Virus record (IMG/VR): IMGVR_UViG_3300028045_000107
Coordinates: 1-23,003 of that record
Strand: one strand, 5' to 3'
Source: a virus
DNA length: 23,003 nucleotides
The position numbers were made by a program, and so were the translations under genes. The notes under the pieces were generated by a model that worked only from the letters and a program-made list of their open reading frames with translations, ran no database searches and had not been told where the DNA came from. This document shows positions 19,629 through 23,003 of the stretch, piece after piece; positions within the stretch are counted from its first letter, which is position 1, and the number at the start of each line of letters is the position of its first letter.

Positions 19629-21479
19629 ATGGTTACTAAAGTAAAAGGCAGTGTCAGGGCAGATGGCAACTATGACAATCTAGATGATGCTGTTGCAGAT
19701 GCAGCTGACCTATCAATTGGTGATGTGCTGATATTAAAAGAGCGCACTAGTGGATACGGTGGTGGCGGAACATGGGATGTTATTACAGATATTGGAAACG
19801 CTTTAGCCATTGCAGACGGACAGCATAGTGTAATCACTCTAGGCGCTGATTTAAGTCTACAACTAAGACCTTCTCTAACAGTAAACGCTGCACAGTTTGG
19901 TGACATGGGCGCAGCAGATAGAACTGATACAGTTCAAGCGGCTATAGATTACGTGAAAGACTTGGCTATAGCAACGATGGGTACTAGTGGTGGGGGTGGA
20001 ATAGTAAATATAAACTATGGCGTTCATCCAATAACAAAGATAACAAGACGATCAGGTGTTTCAATAATTGGTCAGGGGTCTTTTAGCACATTCTTCACAG
20101 CTTTAACATTAACCGAATCAGATCCTTATGGAATGGTAGAGATTGAGGAAGGCCCTGTTGTTGGCTCACACATGAAAGGAATTACTTTTTGCGGAGGCAA
20201 TACAATTTCAGCTTTAGTGCCTGTAAATACTAATCAGTGGGGGCATTATATTCATGCAAAATGGGATGCAGGCTATACTTCTGGTGGCCTTTGGTTGTGC
20301 AATCATGAGGATGTTTATTTTAAACATTTCAATTACGGTGTATGGTCGCGAGGTGGATATACTACTGCTCACTCATCAAGACCTAACCAATTTTTAAAGT
20401 TTATTAACTGTTTTTGTCTAGTTGCGGACGGTGGTGAATCGTTAAGGCTTACAGGACAGCATGGGCAAATAGAGTTTACAGGAGGGGATTATTCAGGTCA
20501 TGCAAATATAAAAGCAGCATTAGCTGTTGCTATTGACTACGATCCCGATCCCTCTACAACAGCCGATGACGCTAGCGGTTCAGGAGAGTCTACTTCAGAT
20601 ATTTCTGGAGTAGGTAGCGCAATAAGAACACCAGCGAACGTAGCATTTAATGGCGGGATGGCTATACAGAGATCGGGTTATGGTGTTTATGCTAGAGATT
20701 GCCAGAATATAAGCTTTGATGAAGTATGGTTTGAGTCTTTAGGTGGCGCAGTAGAGTTAAGTTCAGCAGGGTCTTTAACTATTAGTTATAGCAGGCTAGC
20801 GAATGCTGGTGACGGTGATAGATTAACTACTCCATCGACAGGAAATGGATGGCTGCTAAAACAAGGATCAACTTCGAGTATTGAATGGGGACAGGGAAAT
20901 TTTGTGACAGGAACTACAGATAACTGGCTAGATCCTACTGCAAACTTAACAAATATAAGCACTTCTAAATTCAGTAGAGCGCAAGTGTCAAGCAAAGATA
21001 TGATAGTAGCCGCAACACCATACGCGGTCACTGTAGGTGCTTCTGGTGACATAAACACAAAAGGGCATGATATGGTGTATGTGACATCAAACGCGAACAA
21101 AGCAGTCTTTTTGATAGATATTGATAGTTATCTAGTGCCAGGGAATGATCTGGTTATTTATGCAACAGCGGGTGCTGTGACATTTAAAAATACCGGTAAT
21201 ATAAGACCCCCTAGAAATGCTAACACAGTTACAATTGGTCATGGCACATACGCGACATTAAAACGAATACATAAACTGTCAGGATTTGAATGGTTTATTA
21301 CATCAATACAGGATGAATATAATACAGCGGCCCCAACAAGCGGAGAGTATTATCATAAAGGAACAGTTATTAGAAACACTCTTGTATCTGCCGGTGGGTC
21401 TCCTGGCTGGATAGTGACCACAGCTGGACTAGCTGGAACAACAGCAGTATTTAAAGCACTAGCGAATGTAGCTGCCTAA
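19629..21479 (+). CDS. Second tail spike with beta-helix, lacks particle-anchor domain
   Basis: 616 residues. Residues 15-95 match the adaptor of the first spike (YDNLDDAVADAADLSIGDVL... and LGADLSLQLRPSLTVNAAQF), then DRTDTVQAAID (98-108) opens a beta-helix. The N-terminal attachment region of the first spike is missing, so this protein probably docks onto another fibre rather than directly onto the tail. The C-terminal 50 residues (APTSGEYYHKGTVIRN, SPGWIVTTAG) resemble the end domain of many depolymerase spikes. Flanking 49-base repeats mark it as a cassette. Confidence 0.88.
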   Translation: MVTKVKGSVRADGNYDNLDDAVADAADLSIGDVLILKERTSGYGGGGTWDVITDIGNALAIADGQHSVITLGADLSLQLRPSLTVNAAQFGDMGAADRTDTVQAAIDYVKDLAIATMGTSGGGGIVNINYGVHPITKITRRSGVSIIGQGSFSTFFTALTLTESDPYGMVEIEEGPVVGSHMKGITFCGGNTISALVPVNTNQWGHYIHAKWDAGYTSGGLWLCNHEDVYFKHFNYGVWSRGGYTTAHSSRPNQFLKFINCFCLVADGGESLRLTGQHGQIEFTGGDYSGHANIKAALAVAIDYDPDPSTTADDASGSGESTSDISGVGSAIRTPANVAFNGGMAIQRSGYGVYARDCQNISFDEVWFESLGGAVELSSAGSLTISYSRLANAGDGDRLTTPSTGNGWLLKQGSTSSIEWGQGNFVTGTTDNWLDPTANLTNISTSKFSRAQVSSKDMIVAATPYAVTVGASGDINTKGHDMVYVTSNANKAVFLIDIDSYLVPGNDLVIYATAGAVTFKNTGNIRPPRNANTVTIGHGTYATLKRIHKLSGFEWFITSIQDEYNTAAPTSGEYYHKGTVIRNTLVSAGGSPGWIVTTAGLAGTTAVFKALANVAA

Positions 21480-21484
21480 TTTTA

Positions 21485-21533
21485 ATTAACCGGCGAGACT
21501 CTGCAAAAATAAAAGGCATATAAAATGGCTAAA
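21485..21533 (+). repeat. 49-base direct repeat, copy 2
   Basis: Second copy of 19341-19389 (one C/T difference), 6 bases after the second spike stop. It supplies the ribosome-binding site and start of the gene at 21525. Confidence 0.92.
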
Positions 21534-21881
21534 CTAAAAATAGTAAAAGACTTCTCCCAGGGAGATAGTTTTAAAATTAAAATATTACATAATCCTACTA
21601 AGGATCTTACTGGTAGTAGTATTGTATTTACGCTTAAAAAACATGAAAACTCTACTACAGATATTCTAAAAATTACGCATGCTGTAGGTGATGATGCTGA
21701 TGATATTGCAACTAATGGTTTAGCTTATCTGTCAGTAGCTTCCGGAGATACAGAGAGTATTCCTGCAGGTAAGTATTTCGGTACCTTAAAAAGGATAATA
21801 GGTACGGATGTATTCACTATTATGAGAAGTGGTAAAGATAATGTAGAATTAGTTGAAGTATTTGAAAATGTGAATGCATAA
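21525..21881 (+). CDS. Small tail/fibre-associated structural protein
   Basis: 118 residues, beta-rich: MAKLKIVKDFSQGDSFKIKI, then LTGSSIVFTLKKHE and IPAGKYFGTLKRIIG. This resembles the Ig-like N-terminal fold of BppU-type receptor-binding or upper-fibre proteins in general pattern only. It sits between a spike gene and another fibre-type gene, so a virion role is likely. It ends 2 bases before the next ATG. Confidence 0.65.
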   Translation: MAKLKIVKDFSQGDSFKIKILHNPTKDLTGSSIVFTLKKHENSTTDILKITHAVGDDADDIATNGLAYLSVASGDTESIPAGKYFGTLKRIIGTDVFTIMRSGKDNVELVEVFENVNA

Positions 21882-21883
21882 TC

Positions 21884-22537
21884 ATGGGAATAGTAATACA
21901 AGAAGTAGAAGAAATTATAGTAGAGGAGGGTGATACTTCTATTACTATACAAACAGTTCCTGATGCAGCTATAGAAGGAGATTTAATTATACCTCACTCT
22001 AGGCTTACAGACTTGTCTGCTGATGACCATACACAGTATTGGTTACGTACAGACACCCTTTACAGTAATTCAGATATTAAAATTTCGTATGAAGCTAACT
22101 CAGATACTAATGCTTTTACAGATGCTTATAAAACTAAGTTAGATGGTATAGCTGCTGGAGCTAGTGCAACCCCTTCTGCTAATACTATTAAGTCATTGTA
22201 CTTAAGTAATTTAGACACAAATAACTATGATGATGATGCTCAGACTGCTGTCTCTGGCCTTACGAATACAATTACAGTAACTGCTGATGGTGCTGTAGAC
22301 GTTAGCAACCTGGCTGTATTTATAGATGCAACGTCTAATGATATTACCCTTACATTACCTACTGCTGCAGGAATAACAGGAACATCTATAAACTTAAAAA
22401 GAGTAGACGTGACTGTTAATACCGTTTTAATTGAAACAACCAGCACAGAGACTATAGACAGCAGTACCGGAGCTATACTGGCTACAAACCAAAATTTACT
22501 GCTAGTAAGTGATGGTACTAATTGGAGAATACTATAA
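21884..22537 (+). CDS. Tail fibre/collar-type virion protein
   Basis: 217 residues. HSRLTDLSADDHTQYW (about 38-53) is a motif widely seen in tail fibre and collar proteins, followed by FTDAYKTKLDGIAAGA, another common fibre segment that often precedes a coiled coil. The C-terminal 90 residues form a repeated beta pattern ending SDGTNWRIL, as in trimeric fibre end domains. It overlaps the next gene by one base. Confidence 0.75.
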   Translation: MGIVIQEVEEIIVEEGDTSITIQTVPDAAIEGDLIIPHSRLTDLSADDHTQYWLRTDTLYSNSDIKISYEANSDTNAFTDAYKTKLDGIAAGASATPSANTIKSLYLSNLDTNNYDDDAQTAVSGLTNTITVTADGAVDVSNLAVFIDATSNDITLTLPTAAGITGTSINLKRVDVTVNTVLIETTSTETIDSSTGAILATNQNLLLVSDGTNWRIL

Positions 22538-23003
22538 TGAGCTATTTAGAAAATATTTCCTATGCCTTAAAAATAGCTAAAGGAGAAATACCGGGTACTG
22601 CACAGATTAGTAAATTCGGTAGGTTAACTAATATCGATACAGTAGATACTTTCCCTAAAGACTTATGGAACGGAGATGCTGTTTACTCCGGCTTTCCTAC
22701 AGGTGCTGCTGAAACTATGGAAATATTCTCTTCTGATGCTACTGATACAAGTGTAGGTACAGGTGCAAGAGAGGTTGTTGTACGGAATTTACTAGACGAA
22801 AATGGTGTACTTATGCCTGATATCACGGTAGCTCTTAATGGAACTACCCCGGTATCTTTAGGAGCACAAACATACAGCAGATGCAGTCGTGTATGGGTAT
22901 CTGATGTGGGTAGTGGAGAAGCAAATGCAGGAGAAATTACGTTAAGGCATACTACAACTACAACTAATATTTTTGCTCTAATGCCCATAGGGTTTAATGC
23001 TAC
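22537..23003 (+). CDS. Virion structural protein, 3' end beyond window
   Basis: The ATG overlaps the previous stop (TAATG) and the frame is open to the window edge (155 codons seen). DLWNGDAVYSGFPTGAAETM (about 43-62), FSSDATDTSVGTGAREVVV and a later GEITLRHTTTTTNIFALMPI match a family I know as phage virion proteins of the head or tail-fibre region. The exact virion location is not clear. Confidence 0.72.
   Translation, partial: MSYLENISYALKIAKGEIPGTAQISKFGRLTNIDTVDTFPKDLWNGDAVYSGFPTGAAETMEIFSSDATDTSVGTGAREVVVRNLLDENGVLMPDITVALNGTTPVSLGAQTYSRCSRVWVSDVGSGEANAGEITLRHTTTTTNIFALMPIGFNA

Noticed and set aside
1-23003. CRISPR array, restriction-modification or retron-like defence system
   Set aside because: No regularly spaced repeats, methyltransferase, helicase or reverse transcriptase motifs were seen in any frame.

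Overview
The window looks like part of a lytic, AT-rich tailed phage genome related to coliphage N4 (podovirus morphology; family Schitoviridae). The strongest evidence is a single-subunit (T7-type) RNA polymerase encoded as two separate polypeptides, as in N4 RNA polymerase II. Supporting evidence is a DNA hairpin of the kind N4 virion RNA polymerase uses as a promoter, an N4-type large terminase preceded by a likely small terminase and a GIY-YIG-like protein, and an N4 Gp49/Sf6 gene 66 family protein. No integrase, repressor or host gene is visible, so the host cannot be named from this window.

Left arm (about 1-10310), all read leftward: tightly packed early and middle genes, many under 60 codons and overlapping by 1-14 bases. 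From the promoter-proximal end these are a small helical protein (10098-10310), a string of small unknown genes (8734-9813), the N-terminal RNA polymerase subunit (7349-8239), an unrelated 81-residue reading frame, the C-terminal polymerase subunit (6011-7033) and a terminator. A GGA-loop promoter hairpin follows at 5946-5960, then about 590 bases with no convincing gene, then small cysteine-rich and membrane proteins (4258-5318). The rest holds an HNH protein, a coiled-coil protein, thymidylate synthase, a dATP/dGTP diphosphohydrolase-type domain protein (DUF5664) and a zinc-finger-like protein. Thymidylate synthase and the DUF5664 protein point to dNTP pool remodelling.

Turning point (about 10311-12458): transcription diverges here. 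Three small rightward genes, a familiar phage cassette, follow an extended -10 promoter. After them come a terminator, one intact tRNA-Glu(UUC) between two tRNA fragments, a GC-rich branched inverted-repeat structure, and a roughly 130-base AT-rich imperfect palindrome with a pyrimidine-rich loop. In N4 the early genes and the terminase end lie at opposite ends of the linear genome, so this stretch may contain the joined genome ends; that is inference.

Right arm (12459-23003), all read rightward: two RepL-like winged-helix genes (the second apparently broken), a GIY-YIG/T5orf172-like protein, the probable small terminase, the large terminase, a probable neck or connector protein, two beta-helix tail spikes sharing an adaptor module, and further tail or virion proteins, the last cut by the window edge. 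A 49-base direct repeat carrying a ribosome-binding site and ATG flanks the second spike, marking it as an exchangeable cassette.
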